A stretch of 64,000 bases of DNA from Streptosporangium brasiliense (GTDB taxonomy: Bacteria; Actinomycetota; Actinomycetes; Streptosporangiales; Streptosporangiaceae): positions 2,294,001 to 2,358,000 of the forward strand of contig NZ_JAUSRB010000002.1 of assembly GCF_030811595.1 (NCBI RefSeq), written 5' to 3'. Position 1 is the stretch's first letter; the number at the start of each line of letters is the position of its first letter. Under the pieces are notes generated by a model, which saw only the letters and a list, made by a program, of their open reading frames with translations, made no database searches and was not told the DNA's origin. Shown here piece by piece: positions 46,745 to 55,716 of the stretch. The position numbers and the translations under genes are program-made.

Positions 46745-47563
46745 GTGAGCCGTACTCGATCCCGCACCGCGCCGCTCGACCCGGCGTGCGTCGCCGCCGT
46801 CGACCTGGCCCGCTCCGCCATCGAGGAGAACGTCAGGCCCGACGAGGTGGGCGAACACCTCGGAGTCGAGGGCGAGGGCGAGCGTGTCGTCACCCACTTC
46901 TTCGCCTGTCTCGACCGCGCCTACCGGGGGTGGCGCTGGGCCGTCACCGTCGCCCGGGCCTCCCGGGCGCGCAACGTGACGGTCAGCGAGGTCGTGCTCC
47001 TGCCCGGCGCCGGGGCGCTGCTGCCCCCGGAGTGGGTGCCGTGGAGCGAGCGGCTGCGCCCCGGCGACCTCGGGGTGGGCGACCTGCTGCCGACCGCCGC
47101 CGACGACGACCGGCTGGCGCCCGGCTACACCGAGACCGCCGACGACGCCGACCGTCAAATGATCTTCGAGTACGGCCTCGGCCGGGCCCGGGTGCTCTCC
47201 CCGATCGGCCGCGACCGTGTCGTGCGGCGCTGGCACTCCGGTGAGTCCGGCCCGCACACCCCGCTCGCGCACGCCGCCCCCGCCCAGTGCTCGACCTGCG
47301 GCTTCTACTGGCCGCTGGCCGGTGTGCTGGGGGCCGGCTTCGGTGTCTGCACGAACGAGTACGCCCCCGACGACGGGCGCGTGGTCGCCGCCGACCACGG
47401 CTGCGGCGCGCACTCCGAGGCGGCCGTGCTGCCGCACCAGGTCGAGCCCACCTCGCCGATCCTCGACGATCTCGCCTACGACCATCTCACCGAGGAGTCC
47501 GCGGAGCCCGACCTGACCGGTTCCGTGGACGACGCCGACGCCGAACCGCTGGGCCACTCCTGA
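46745..47563 (+). CDS. DUF3027 domain protein
   Basis: 272 residues from the GTG at 46745 with GGAGGAGG upstream. It opens TAPLDPACVAAVDLARSAIEENV, typical of DUF3027. A zinc-ribbon-like part has Cys in QCSTCGFYWPLAG, FGVCTNEYAP and HGCGAHSE. It is soluble and acidic at both ends. The family is restricted to actinobacteria and of unknown function. It is recurrently next to the large ATPase that follows, but a hairpin lies between them here. Confidence 0.88.
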   Translation: MSRTRSRTAPLDPACVAAVDLARSAIEENVRPDEVGEHLGVEGEGERVVTHFFACLDRAYRGWRWAVTVARASRARNVTVSEVVLLPGAGALLPPEWVPWSERLRPGDLGVGDLLPTAADDDRLAPGYTETADDADRQMIFEYGLGRARVLSPIGRDRVVRRWHSGESGPHTPLAHAAPAQCSTCGFYWPLAGVLGAGFGVCTNEYAPDDGRVVAADHGCGAHSEAAVLPHQVEPTSPILDDLAYDHLTEESAEPDLTGSVDDADAEPLGHS

Positions 47564-47583
47564 TCTGACGCTGTTCCTCGCAC

Positions 47584-47609
47584 GCCGCCGGGCTCCCCGG
47601 CCCGGCGGC
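47584..47609 (+). terminator. Hairpin between DUF3027 and the large ATPase gene
   Basis: GCCGCCGGGC, 6-nt loop, GCCCGGCGGC; 20 nt past the stop. It could limit read-through. Confidence 0.7.
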
Positions 47610-47657
47610 TGCCGCGCGACGTGACCTGCGGGCCCTTCGACCTTTGGACTCATCGCT

Positions 47658-50600
47658 GTGACTGACATCTTCGGCACCGACCGACTGCGTTCCGCCGTGC
47701 TGACGGCATGGACGGCCTCACCCGCGCGTTTCCGCGAGGACGCCAACGCCGAGGAGGACTTCGCGCTCGGCGGCTACCGCGACCGGCTGATCGTCGAGCT
47801 GGCCCAGAACGCCGCCGACGCCGCGCTCCGGGCGGGGGTGCCCGGCCGGCTCCGGCTGTCGCTGCGCGAGGGCGTGCTGTCGGCCGCCAACACCGGCGCC
47901 CCGCTGGACGCGGCCGGGATCGAGAGCCTGTCCACGCTGCGCGTCTCCAACAAGCGGGACGAATCCGGCATGGCCGGCCGGTTCGGCGTCGGTTTCGCGG
48001 CCGTGGTGTCGGTCACCGACGAGCCGGTGATCGGCTCGCTCGGCTCCGGGGTCGTCCGCTGGTCGCGTGACCAGACCACGGCCCTGGTGGCCGCCGAGCC
48101 CACGCTGGCCAAGGAGCTGTCCGAGCGCGGCCGGCACGTGCCGCTGCTGCGCCTGCCGTTCCCCGCCGGCCCGGTGGAGGTGCCCGGCGGGTTCGACACG
48201 CTCGTACGGCTGCCGCTGCGCGACAGGGCGGCCGAGGACGCGGTCCGGCGGATGCTGGCGGAGGCCGGGCCCGCGCTGCTGCTCGGCCTGCCCGCTCTCG
48301 AGTCGATCGAGATCGACGTGGACGGCGAGGTCCGCACGGTCCTGCCGGACGGCTGGCGGGTGGTGTCGGCCTCCGGCGGGTTCACCCCGGAGCAGGTGGC
48401 CGAGCTGTTCGCCGACCGGCCGACCGAGGAGCGGGCCCGGCCCTACTGGCTGGTCCGCTGGGCGGTCCCGGTCGACGGGGCCGCCGGCGGCGCCGGGCAG
48501 GCCCTCCACGACGGTGCGCAGGAGGGCGAGCCCCGGCCGCTGCCCGCGCGGGTGCCGCCCGTGGTGCACGCCCCGACGCCGAGCGACGAGCCGCTGGACC
48601 TGCCCGCGCTGCTGATCGCCTCCTTCCCGATGGCCACCGACCGGCGGCACGTGGCCATGGGGCCGCTGACCGACTTCCTGGTCGAGCGGGCCGCCGACGC
48701 CTACCTCGAACTGCTCACGGGGCTGCCCCGCACGCCCAAGCTGCTCGATCTCGTCCCCGGGCTGATGGGCAAGGGCGAGCTCGACGCCCAGATCCGCCGG
48801 GCGATCCTGCGCCGGCTCCCCGACGTCCCGCTGCTGCCCGCCCTCTCCCCGCCGGCTGACGGCGAGGGCCTGCCCGCCGACGGCGGGGACCTGGTCGTGG
48901 CGGGCCGGCAGGCGTCCGCGGTCGCGGGCCCGGCCGAGATGCTGGAGAAGATCGCCGGCATGGTGCCCGGCCTGCTGCCCGCGGGGTGGCCGTCCCGGCA
49001 CCCGGCGATCACCACGCTCGGCGTCCGGCGGGTGCAGCTCGCCGACGTCGTGGACATGCTCTCCGGCGACGCCGTCGAGGACAGGGACCCGGCCTGGTGG
49101 CGGTCGCTGTATGAGGTGCTGCCCGCCGACGACCCCGAGTCGCTCGGCGCCCTGCCGGTGCCGCTGGCCGACGGCCGCCTGGTCCGGGGGCCGCGCGGCA
49201 CGCTGCTGCTGAGCGACGGCTCCACGCTGGACCTGGCCGTGCTCGCCCCGCTGGGGCTGCGCGTCGTCCACCGCGACGCCGCCCACCCGCTGCTGCTGCG
49301 GCTCGGCGCGGGCGAGGCGACGCCCCGCACGGTCCTGGAGGATCCGCTGACCCGCGCCGCGGTCGCGCAGTCCCTCGACAGCCCCGACGCGGAGCCGGTG
49401 GCCCAGGCGGTCCTCGCGCTGGTGGAGGCAGCCGGGCTGGCCGCCGGCGAGGCTCCGTGGCTGGCCGAGCTGGCGCTGCGCGGCGCCGACGGCGAGCTCT
49501 ACCCGGCCGGTGAGCTGCTCCTGGCCGACGGGGCGCTGGCCGGGCTGCTGGACCAGGAGACGCACTTCGGTACGGCCGCGCCTGAGCTGGTGGAGCAGTA
49601 CGGCCCGCGGGTGCTGGCCGCGGTCGGGGTGCTCGACGGCTTCGCCGTGGTGAACGACGCCGACGTCATGATCGACCCGGACGAGTGCGACCACGACCTC
49701 GACCGTGAGGACGAGTGGCTGGAGGCCGTCCTCGACCTGCTGCCCGAGATGGACGTCCCGCCGATCGCCAGGGAGTTCTCGGCGATCCGCGACCTGGAAT
49801 ACGTCGCCGACTGGCCCGCGGCGCTCGCCCTGCTGTCGCGCCCGCCGCTCCGCTCGGTCCTGCACCCGCTGCGGGTCCTGGTCGCGGGCGAGGTCGTGGA
49901 GGTGCCCTCCTACACCGCCTGGTGGCTGTCCACCCATCCGGTGCTGGGTGGCAGGCGCCCCACCGAGCTGCGGCTCCCGGCCGGCGACCCGCTGCTGTTC
50001 GGCCTGTACGGCGAGGCCCCCGCGGGCCTCGACGAGGCCGCGCTGGCGATGATCGGCGTCCGGACCACGCTGCCCGACCTCCTCGCCTCGCACGGCGGCC
50101 CCGACGAGCTCCTCGAACTGCTCGCCGACCCCTCGATCGAGGTGGACCGCGCCCAGCTCCGGGCCCTGTGGGTGGCGCTGGCCGCCGTCGCCCCCGCCCG
50201 CGTCGCGCCGCCCCGCGCGGTCCGCGCCGTCCTCGACGGCGAGATCGTCGTCGCCGACGTCGAGGACGGCCGCCTGCTGTCCGGCGGGACCGGGGGCGAG
50301 GCGGGCGAGCCGGTCGTGGTCGAGGCGCCCGACCTGCTCCCGCTGGTCGCGGACCGGCCGCTGGTCCTGGCCCCGTTCGACCTGGCCGAGGCGCTGTCGG
50401 AGCTGCTCGACCTGCCGCTGGCCGGGGAGGAGGCCACCGGCGAGGTGACCTCCACGGGCACGGTCCGCGAGGTCCCACCCGCCGTGCGCTCACTGCTGCC
50501 GGGCGCGCCCACCACCTACGTGGAGCACGAGAAGCTACTCGTGGACGGCGTCCCCGCCGCCTGGCGGTTCTTCGAGGGCGCGGTGCACGCCGCGGGCGTG

Positions 50601-50744
50601 GAGGGCCTGGCCCGCGGGCTCGCGTGGGCGTCGGGTCAGTGGGGCGACCGGCTGGCGGCCGCGGCGCTGCTGCGCGACCCGGCCGCGGTGCCCCTGCTGC
50701 TGGCCGAGGCCGACCTGGACAGCTGGACCGCCTCGACCGGCTGA
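47658..50744 (+). CDS. Sacsin/Hsp90-type GHKL ATPase, 1,028 residues
   Basis: GTG start. The N-terminal GHKL (Bergerat) fold has the N-box VELAQNAADAAL (Asn51, Asp54), the G1-like SAANTGAPLDAAGIESLSTLRVS, and the G2 lid GMAGRFGVGFAAVVSV (105-120). This arrangement matches the sacsin N-terminal ATP-binding domain. The remaining ~750 residues are Leu/Ala/acidic and show no recognised domain. No transmembrane segment is seen. Chaperone-like function is inferred from the ATPase only. The conserved location with DUF3027 and DUF2530 suggests a shared process. Confidence 0.88.
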   Translation: MTDIFGTDRLRSAVLTAWTASPARFREDANAEEDFALGGYRDRLIVELAQNAADAALRAGVPGRLRLSLREGVLSAANTGAPLDAAGIESLSTLRVSNKRDESGMAGRFGVGFAAVVSVTDEPVIGSLGSGVVRWSRDQTTALVAAEPTLAKELSERGRHVPLLRLPFPAGPVEVPGGFDTLVRLPLRDRAAEDAVRRMLAEAGPALLLGLPALESIEIDVDGEVRTVLPDGWRVVSASGGFTPEQVAELFADRPTEERARPYWLVRWAVPVDGAAGGAGQALHDGAQEGEPRPLPARVPPVVHAPTPSDEPLDLPALLIASFPMATDRRHVAMGPLTDFLVERAADAYLELLTGLPRTPKLLDLVPGLMGKGELDAQIRRAILRRLPDVPLLPALSPPADGEGLPADGGDLVVAGRQASAVAGPAEMLEKIAGMVPGLLPAGWPSRHPAITTLGVRRVQLADVVDMLSGDAVEDRDPAWWRSLYEVLPADDPESLGALPVPLADGRLVRGPRGTLLLSDGSTLDLAVLAPLGLRVVHRDAAHPLLLRLGAGEATPRTVLEDPLTRAAVAQSLDSPDAEPVAQAVLALVEAAGLAAGEAPWLAELALRGADGELYPAGELLLADGALAGLLDQETHFGTAAPELVEQYGPRVLAAVGVLDGFAVVNDADVMIDPDECDHDLDREDEWLEAVLDLLPEMDVPPIAREFSAIRDLEYVADWPAALALLSRPPLRSVLHPLRVLVAGEVVEVPSYTAWWLSTHPVLGGRRPTELRLPAGDPLLFGLYGEAPAGLDEAALAMIGVRTTLPDLLASHGGPDELLELLADPSIEVDRAQLRALWVALAAVAPARVAPPRAVRAVLDGEIVVADVEDGRLLSGGTGGEAGEPVVVEAPDLLPLVADRPLVLAPFDLAEALSELLDLPLAGEEATGEVTSTGTVREVPPAVRSLLPGAPTTYVEHEKLLVDGVPAAWRFFEGAVHAAGVEGLARGLAWASGQWGDRLAAAALLRDPAAVPLLLAEADLDSWTASTG

Positions 50745-50768
50745 GTCCCGCCGGCGGAGCGGTGTCAC

Positions 50769-50797
50769 CCGGCCGCGGCCGCGCTCCTCGCGGCCGG
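50769..50797 (+). terminator. Hairpin after the large ATPase gene
   Basis: CCGGCCGCG, 11-nt loop, CGCGGCCGG; 25 nt past the stop. Confidence 0.7.
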
Positions 50798-51000
50798 TGC
50801 GGGTCACAGGGCGGCCCGGATGCGGGTCAGAGGGCGGCGGCCCGGGTGTGGGAGACGGGGCGGGTGTCCCTCTCCCGCCGTGCCCGGGGGTGGCTCTCGC
50901 CCGTGTCCGGTGAGTCGGCTCCGGCGTTGGCCAGGGAGCCCGCTGTGTCCGGTGGGCCGGCTCTCGCGGTGGCCAGGGGGCTCTCGTCCGTGCCTTGTGG

Positions 51001-51091
51001 GGCGGCTCCCGGGTGGTCAGGGGGGCGGCTCCCGGGTGGTCAGGGGGCGCGGTTCCCGGGTGGTCAGGGGGCGCGGTTCCCGCCGGGTCAG
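51001..51091. repeat. About 22-bp G-rich tandem repeat, four copies
   Basis: Units like GGCGGCTCCCGGGTGGTCAG repeat four times with slight decay. Looser copies extend back to about 50800. The array reaches the 3' end of the DUF2530 gene. It is noncoding and fills most of 50798-51087. Confidence 0.8.
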
Positions 51092-51378
51092 GGGGTCGGC
51101 GGCGTGGGGGAGATGGGCGGGATCGCCGTCGCGGGCTCGACCTGCTCCTCGGCGGCGGGCGGCGGGGCCCTGCGGTCGCGGCGCCGGACATACCACAGGC
51201 CGAACAGGCCGCCGCAGATGCCCGACACGCAGGTCCAGATCCACCAGCGGTGCCCAGGGTCCGGCTGCACGATCAAGAGCACGGCCAGGGCCACCGCCCA
51301 CAGGCACGTGCCCGCGAGGATCGTGGCCGTGTCGTTGGTCTTCAACGGCCGGAGATCCGGACGGCTAGGCAGGTTCAC
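51088..51378 (-). CDS. DUF2530 small membrane protein
   Basis: 96 residues. LKTNDTATILAGTCLWAVALAV and WIWTCVSGICGGLFGLWYV are two membrane spans with the DUF2530 pattern. A basic loop (RRRDRR) and a Pro-rich tail follow. It is an actinobacterial family of unknown function. Divergent from the purine permease. Confidence 0.88.
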   Translation of the reverse strand: MNLPSRPDLRPLKTNDTATILAGTCLWAVALAVLLIVQPDPGHRWWIWTCVSGICGGLFGLWYVRRRDRRAPPPAAEEQVEPATAIPPISPTPPTP

Positions 51379-51508
51379 ACGATCCAGCCTAGGCGACGGG
51401 CCCTCACTACCCGCAAAACGCCCCTGTGAGGGCGCGGATCGATCTCGAAACCATCACCATCGTGGCCTGGGCCTTCCGGTAGCGGATGCTCGCTGCCACC
51501 CTGCGTCC

Positions 51509-52972
51509 GTGAGTGACAGCAAAACCTCCCAAATAAGCGCGCTTGACCGTTTCTTTCACATCTCTGACCGTGGTTCGTCGGTGGGCCGGGAAGTCCGCGG
51601 CGGTCTGGCCACCTTCTTCACGATGGCCTACATCGTGGTGCTCAACCCCCTGATCATCGCCACCGTCAAGGACGCGGACGGCCAGTTCATCGGCGACGGG
51701 AGCGTGCCCAACGTGCCGCTGGTCGCGGCCGGCACCGCTTTCGTCGCCGGTCTGCTCAGCATCCTGATGGGCGTCATCGGCAAGGTCCCGTTCGCGATGG
51801 CCGCCGGTCTGGGCCTCAACGCCTTCGTCACCTACGGCATCGCCTCGCAGATGTCGTGGGAGTCGGCCATGGGCCTGGTCTTCCTGGAGGGCGTGATCAT
51901 CGCGCTCCTGGTGCTGACCGGATTCCGCACGGCGGTCTTCAACGCCATCCCGCCCCAGCTCAAGACCGCCATCAGCGTCGGCATCGGCCTGTTCATCGCC
52001 CTGATCGGCTTCGTGGACGCCGGCTTCGTCCGCAAGGCGCCCGCCGTACCGCTGGAGCTCGGCATCGGTGGCAACCTGGCCAGCTGGCCGATCTTCGTGT
52101 TCGTGGTCGGAGTGCTGACGATCGCCGTGCTGGTGGCCCGGAAGGTGAAGGGCGCCATCCTGATCGGCATCCTCAGCACCACGGTCCTCGCGGTCGTCGT
52201 CGAGGCCATCGGCAAGATCGGCGGCTCGGGGACGCCGGACAGCCCGAACCCCTCGGGCTGGCGGCTCGTCGTGCCGGAGCTGCCCAAGGAGATCTTCGGG
52301 TTCAGCAACCCGCTGGTGCTGTTCAAGGAGTTCGACCCGTTCGGCGCCTTCGGCTCCGTCTCGGTCATCCTGGCCCTGCTGCTCGTCTTCACCCTGCTGA
52401 TCACCGACTTCTTCGACACCATGGGCACGGTCGTGGGCGTCGGCGGCCAGGCCGGGCTGATCAAGGAGGACGGGACCATGCCCAGGACCCGCGAGATCCT
52501 CCTCGTCGACTCCATCGGCGCGGCGGTCGGCGGCGCGGCCTCCGTCTCCTCCAACACGACCTACGTCGAGTCGGCGGCGGGCGTCGGGGAGGGCGCGCGC
52601 ACCGGTCTGGCCAGCGTCGTGACCGGTGTGCTCTTCCTGCTGGCCATCTTCGTCTCGCCGCTGGTCGCCGTCGTCCCCTACGAGGCCGCCACTCCCGCGC
52701 TGGTCATCGTCGGCTTCCTGATGATGACCGCGATCCGCGAGATCGACTTCACCGACTACGAGATCGCCATCCCGGCGTTCCTCACGATCGTGCTCATGCC
52801 GTTCAGCTACTCCATCGCCAACGGCATCGGCGCCGGCTTCATCAGCTTCGTCCTGATCAAGGTGGCCAAGGGCAAGTCCCGTGAGGTCCACGCCCTGATG
52901 TGGGTGGTCGCGGCCCTGTTCGTCCTGTACTTCGCGCTCGGGCCCATCAAGTCCCTGCTCGGCCTGGGCTGA
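51509..52972 (+). CDS. NCS2-family purine (guanine/hypoxanthine/adenine) permease
   Basis: 487 residues from the GTG at 51509. It opens LDRFFHISDRGSSVGREVRGGLATFFTMAYIVVLNPLI, typical of AzgA-type permeases. It has GKVPFAMAAGLGLNAFV, FFDTMGTVVGVGGQAGL (the substrate-site region) and GVGEGARTGLASVVTG. About 13 spans are expected. No purine riboswitch was found in the 130-nt upstream region. A perfect hairpin follows the stop. Confidence 0.93.
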   Translation: MSDSKTSQISALDRFFHISDRGSSVGREVRGGLATFFTMAYIVVLNPLIIATVKDADGQFIGDGSVPNVPLVAAGTAFVAGLLSILMGVIGKVPFAMAAGLGLNAFVTYGIASQMSWESAMGLVFLEGVIIALLVLTGFRTAVFNAIPPQLKTAISVGIGLFIALIGFVDAGFVRKAPAVPLELGIGGNLASWPIFVFVVGVLTIAVLVARKVKGAILIGILSTTVLAVVVEAIGKIGGSGTPDSPNPSGWRLVVPELPKEIFGFSNPLVLFKEFDPFGAFGSVSVILALLLVFTLLITDFFDTMGTVVGVGGQAGLIKEDGTMPRTREILLVDSIGAAVGGAASVSSNTTYVESAAGVGEGARTGLASVVTGVLFLLAIFVSPLVAVVPYEAATPALVIVGFLMMTAIREIDFTDYEIAIPAFLTIVLMPFSYSIANGIGAGFISFVLIKVAKGKSREVHALMWVVAALFVLYFALGPIKSLLGLG

Positions 52973-52978
52973 GCGCAC

Positions 52979-53024
52979 AAGGCCGTCATGGCGATCCGCG
53001 GGGACCGATCGCCATGACGGCCTT
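52979..53024. terminator. Perfect 18-bp hairpin after the purine permease
   Basis: AAGGCCGTCATGGCGATC, 10-nt loop and its exact complement, starting 6 nt after the stop. It ends with CCTTCT, and on the other strand it faces the frameshifted gene. Confidence 0.92.
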
Positions 53025-53085
53025 CTGATCAACGGACCCGCATCACGTCCATGGGGTCATGTGCGGACCGTCTCTGCCTGTGGCC

Positions 53086-53474
53086 TCAGTCCTTGCAAGG
53101 TGGATCGGTGATGCGGGAGAGATCGAGGATTGTGTAGCGCCTGCCGGTGCTCTTCCAGAACAGGATCGGCCCATCCGGTGTCGCGGTGCCGAACCGGATC
53201 TCGTTCCAGTCCTCCGGAGCCTTGGTCCGTTCGGGGAACCCGAGCAGCGCGGTCCTCTGAGCGCACCGGTCATACAGCTGCGCCGAGGGGCCAAGGTAGC
53301 CGCCACCCCACCTGGTGCCCCTGTCGGGGTGGTGGGAGGACGTGCGAGCGCAGGCATCTCGACAGGCTGCTCGGGCTGCTGCGGCGACTGACGTGACATG
53401 TAGGCGATGCCTGCCCCGGCGAGAACAAGCGACAGTGCCAGGGCGGACCGTCTCGTGCCAGGCGGGAGCCTCAC
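53086..53474 (-). pseudogene. Secreted small protein, apparently frameshifted
   Basis: The GTG at 53474 begins a plausible signal peptide (MRLPPGTRRSALALSLVLAG) and Pro-rich linker that runs to about residue 55. From there the natural continuation (YLGPSAQLYDRCAQRTALLG... TILDLSRITDPPCKD, stop at 53086) is in another frame. The switch is near the CCCC run at 53306-53309. Joined, they would give a ~127-residue exported protein with two Cys. Either a real mutation, a sequencing error, or two overlapping frames. Family not recognised. Confidence 0.5.
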
Positions 53475-53770
53475 CTGCTGTCAGACGGATCAAGGGCGGG
53501 GATGGTTCCTGCCTTGCCGTCGGGCATCGCGTCCGGCGGGGGCCCTCACGGAGGATGATCCTTTACTTGCGCCGGGTGGCGGGAGGGGGCGGACGTACAC
53601 TGTGGGTCGGTCCTCCGCCGTGCCGCCTCCACCGGCTCCTGCCTGCGGGGACGTCACGCCGAGGTTGGGGATCGCCGCCCGGTCTGTCACGCTGTACGGC
53701 TCGCGCCAAGAAAACGTTGCCTGGAAGGGAATCTTGTGAGTCCGTATATAGTTAGCAAAGGTAATGAGAC

Positions 53771-54229
53771 GTGATAACGAATTCCGAGAAGAGCCAGGCC
53801 GCGATCCTGCGAAGCGACGCAGGTCTGGCTTCGGCACTGCGCGTGTCACTGGCACGGCTGAACAGGCGCCTGCGCAGGCAGGCCGCGGGACACTCGCTGA
53901 CCCCCACCCAGCTCGCGACGCTCGCCGCCGTGGAACGGCATTCAGGGATAACCCCCGGCGGATTGGCCGAGCTAGAGAAGGTGCAACCGCCCTCGATGAC
54001 GCGCGTGATCGCCGCGCTGGAAGAGCGGGGGCTGGTGTCGCGTACGCCGCACCCGACCGACCGGCGTCAGGTGACCGTGGGCGTGACCGAGCAGGGCTCA
54101 ACGCTGCTGAAGGAGGAGCGCCGCCGCAAGGAGGCGTGGCTGACGCAGCGGCTGAAGGAGCTGACACCCGAGGAGAGGACGGTGCTCCGGCAGGCGGCTC
54201 CGATCCTGGAGAAGCTCAGCCGGATCTAG
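53771..54229 (+). CDS. MarR family transcriptional regulator
   Basis: 152 residues, GTG start with AAAGG upstream. The winged helix spans about 45-110 (LTPTQLATLAAVERHSGITPGGLAELEKVQPPSMTRVIAALEERGLVSRTPHPTDRRQVTVGVTEQG). The sequence before it, TATATAGTTAGCAAAGGTAA, is AT-rich and includes TTAgcaaaggTAA, a possible operator. It lies just ahead of an MFS gene, the classical MarR-pump arrangement. Confidence 0.92.
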   Translation: MITNSEKSQAAILRSDAGLASALRVSLARLNRRLRRQAAGHSLTPTQLATLAAVERHSGITPGGLAELEKVQPPSMTRVIAALEERGLVSRTPHPTDRRQVTVGVTEQGSTLLKEERRRKEAWLTQRLKELTPEERTVLRQAAPILEKLSRI

Positions 54230-54318
54230 CCGAGCCTGAGGAACCCGGGGCCTCGGCGGCCCCGCAGGACGCCGAGGCGCACGCCGCACCGGGCACGGGA
54301 CCGGGGTGGCGGGCAAGA

Positions 54319-55716
54319 ATGCGACGGCTGCACGCCGTGCGCGCCGTACCCGGCAGGAGCCTGGGATGGCGGGCGAGGCTGCGCCGGCGGCGGCTCGCCC
54401 GGGCCGCGGCCGCCAGCGAGCTGCAGGCCGTCGAGAGCGGGACGGCCCAGGCCGTGCCCGAGGCGCGGGGCGGGATGTTCCGGTCGCTGCGCAACTACAA
54501 CTACCGGCTGTTCGCCATCGGTGGAGTGGTCTCCAACGTCGGCGGATGGATGCAGCGCACCGCGCAGGACCTGCTGGTACTGGACCTGACACACGGCAGC
54601 GCCGTCGCGCTGGGCGTGACCACCGCGCTGCAGTTCCTGCCGCTGATGCTGTTCGGGCTCTGGGGCGGCATGCTCGCCGACCGCTACCCCAAGCGGCAAC
54701 TGCTGATGGTCGCCCAGTCGCTCATGGGCCTGCTGGCGCTCACCATGGGCGTGCTCGTGGTGACCGGCGCCGCACAGTTCTGGCACGTCTACGTGATGGC
54801 CTTCGCCCTCGGCCTCATCTCCTGCGTCGAGGTGCCGACCCGGCAGTCCTTCGTGGTCGAGATGGTCGGCCGCCAGGACCTGTCCAACGCCATCGCGCTG
54901 AACGCCTCCAGCTTCAACCTGGCCCGCGTGGTCGGCCCGGCCGTCGCCGGTGTGCTGATCTCCGTGCTCGGCGGCACGGGCCCGATGTTCCTGATCAACG
55001 CGATGTCGTTCGTCGCCGTGCTCGGCGGCCTGGCGCTGATGCGCGCCTCGGAACTGACCGCCCCCGACCCGGTGCCCAGGGCCAAGGGACAGCTCCGCGA
55101 GGGGCTGCGCTACGTGCTGGCCCGGCCGGACCTGCTGATGCCGATACTGCTGGTCGCCTTCGTGTCGCTGTTCACGCAGTCGTTCTCGATGTCCATCGCG
55201 CTGATGGCCCGCCAGGTCTTCGGCGCGGGCGCGTCGTCCTTCGGCCTGGCCTCCAGCATGTTCGCGGTGGGCGCGCTGGGCGGCGCCCTCATGGCGGCCC
55301 GGCGGGTACGGCCCAGCCGGAAGCTGCTGATCGGCGGCGCGGTGTCGTTCGGACTGTTCCAGATCGCCACCGGCCTGGCCCCGTGGTACCCGCTCTATCT
55401 GCTCCTGCTCATCCCCGCCGGGGTCGCGTTGATCTCCATCAACACCGCCGCCAACACCAGCGTGCAGCTCGCCTCCTCGCCGGAGATGCGCGGCCGGGTG
55501 ATGGGTATCTACGTGCTGGTGTTCACCGGCGGCGCCCCGATCGGCGCGCCGCTGCTCGGCTGGATCTCCGAGCTGGGCGGCCCCCGCGTAGGGGTCATGA
55601 TCGGCGGGGTGCTCACCCTGGCCGGCACCGGTGCGGCGATAATGCTGACCAGGGCGATCGGCAGGAGGTCGCGTGCGACTGTTCGTGGGGTTACCGCTGC
55701 CGCAGCGGGTGCGTGA
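54319..55716 (+). CDS. MFS transporter (EntS/MFS_3-like)
   Basis: 465 residues if begun at the ATG at 54319; the ATG at 54475 (MFRSLRNYNYRLF), with GGGGCGGG upstream, is a good alternative and gives the usual MFS_3 length (413). The GGWMQRTAQDLLVLDLTHGSA and LWGGMLADRYPKRQLL motifs are typical. It has 12 spans. It follows the MarR gene on the same strand and is likely its target. The 3' end overlaps thpR by 44 nt. Confidence 0.87.
   Translation: MRRLHAVRAVPGRSLGWRARLRRRRLARAAAASELQAVESGTAQAVPEARGGMFRSLRNYNYRLFAIGGVVSNVGGWMQRTAQDLLVLDLTHGSAVALGVTTALQFLPLMLFGLWGGMLADRYPKRQLLMVAQSLMGLLALTMGVLVVTGAAQFWHVYVMAFALGLISCVEVPTRQSFVVEMVGRQDLSNAIALNASSFNLARVVGPAVAGVLISVLGGTGPMFLINAMSFVAVLGGLALMRASELTAPDPVPRAKGQLREGLRYVLARPDLLMPILLVAFVSLFTQSFSMSIALMARQVFGAGASSFGLASSMFAVGALGGALMAARRVRPSRKLLIGGAVSFGLFQIATGLAPWYPLYLLLLIPAGVALISINTAANTSVQLASSPEMRGRVMGIYVLVFTGGAPIGAPLLGWISELGGPRVGVMIGGVLTLAGTGAAIMLTRAIGRRSRATVRGVTAAAAGA

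Noticed and set aside
49715..51508. Long in-frame extension upstream of the purine permease
   Set aside because: It runs through antiparallel and out-of-frame coding of the GHKL ATPase and the repeat array. The permease family start fits the GTG at 51509.
51379..51508. Purine riboswitch in front of the NCS2 permease
   Set aside because: I found none of the conserved three-way-junction loop sequences.
53764..54318. Upstream extension of the MFS gene across the MarR gene
   Set aside because: It would overlap the whole MarR gene in another frame and is Arg/Gly-rich shadow sequence.
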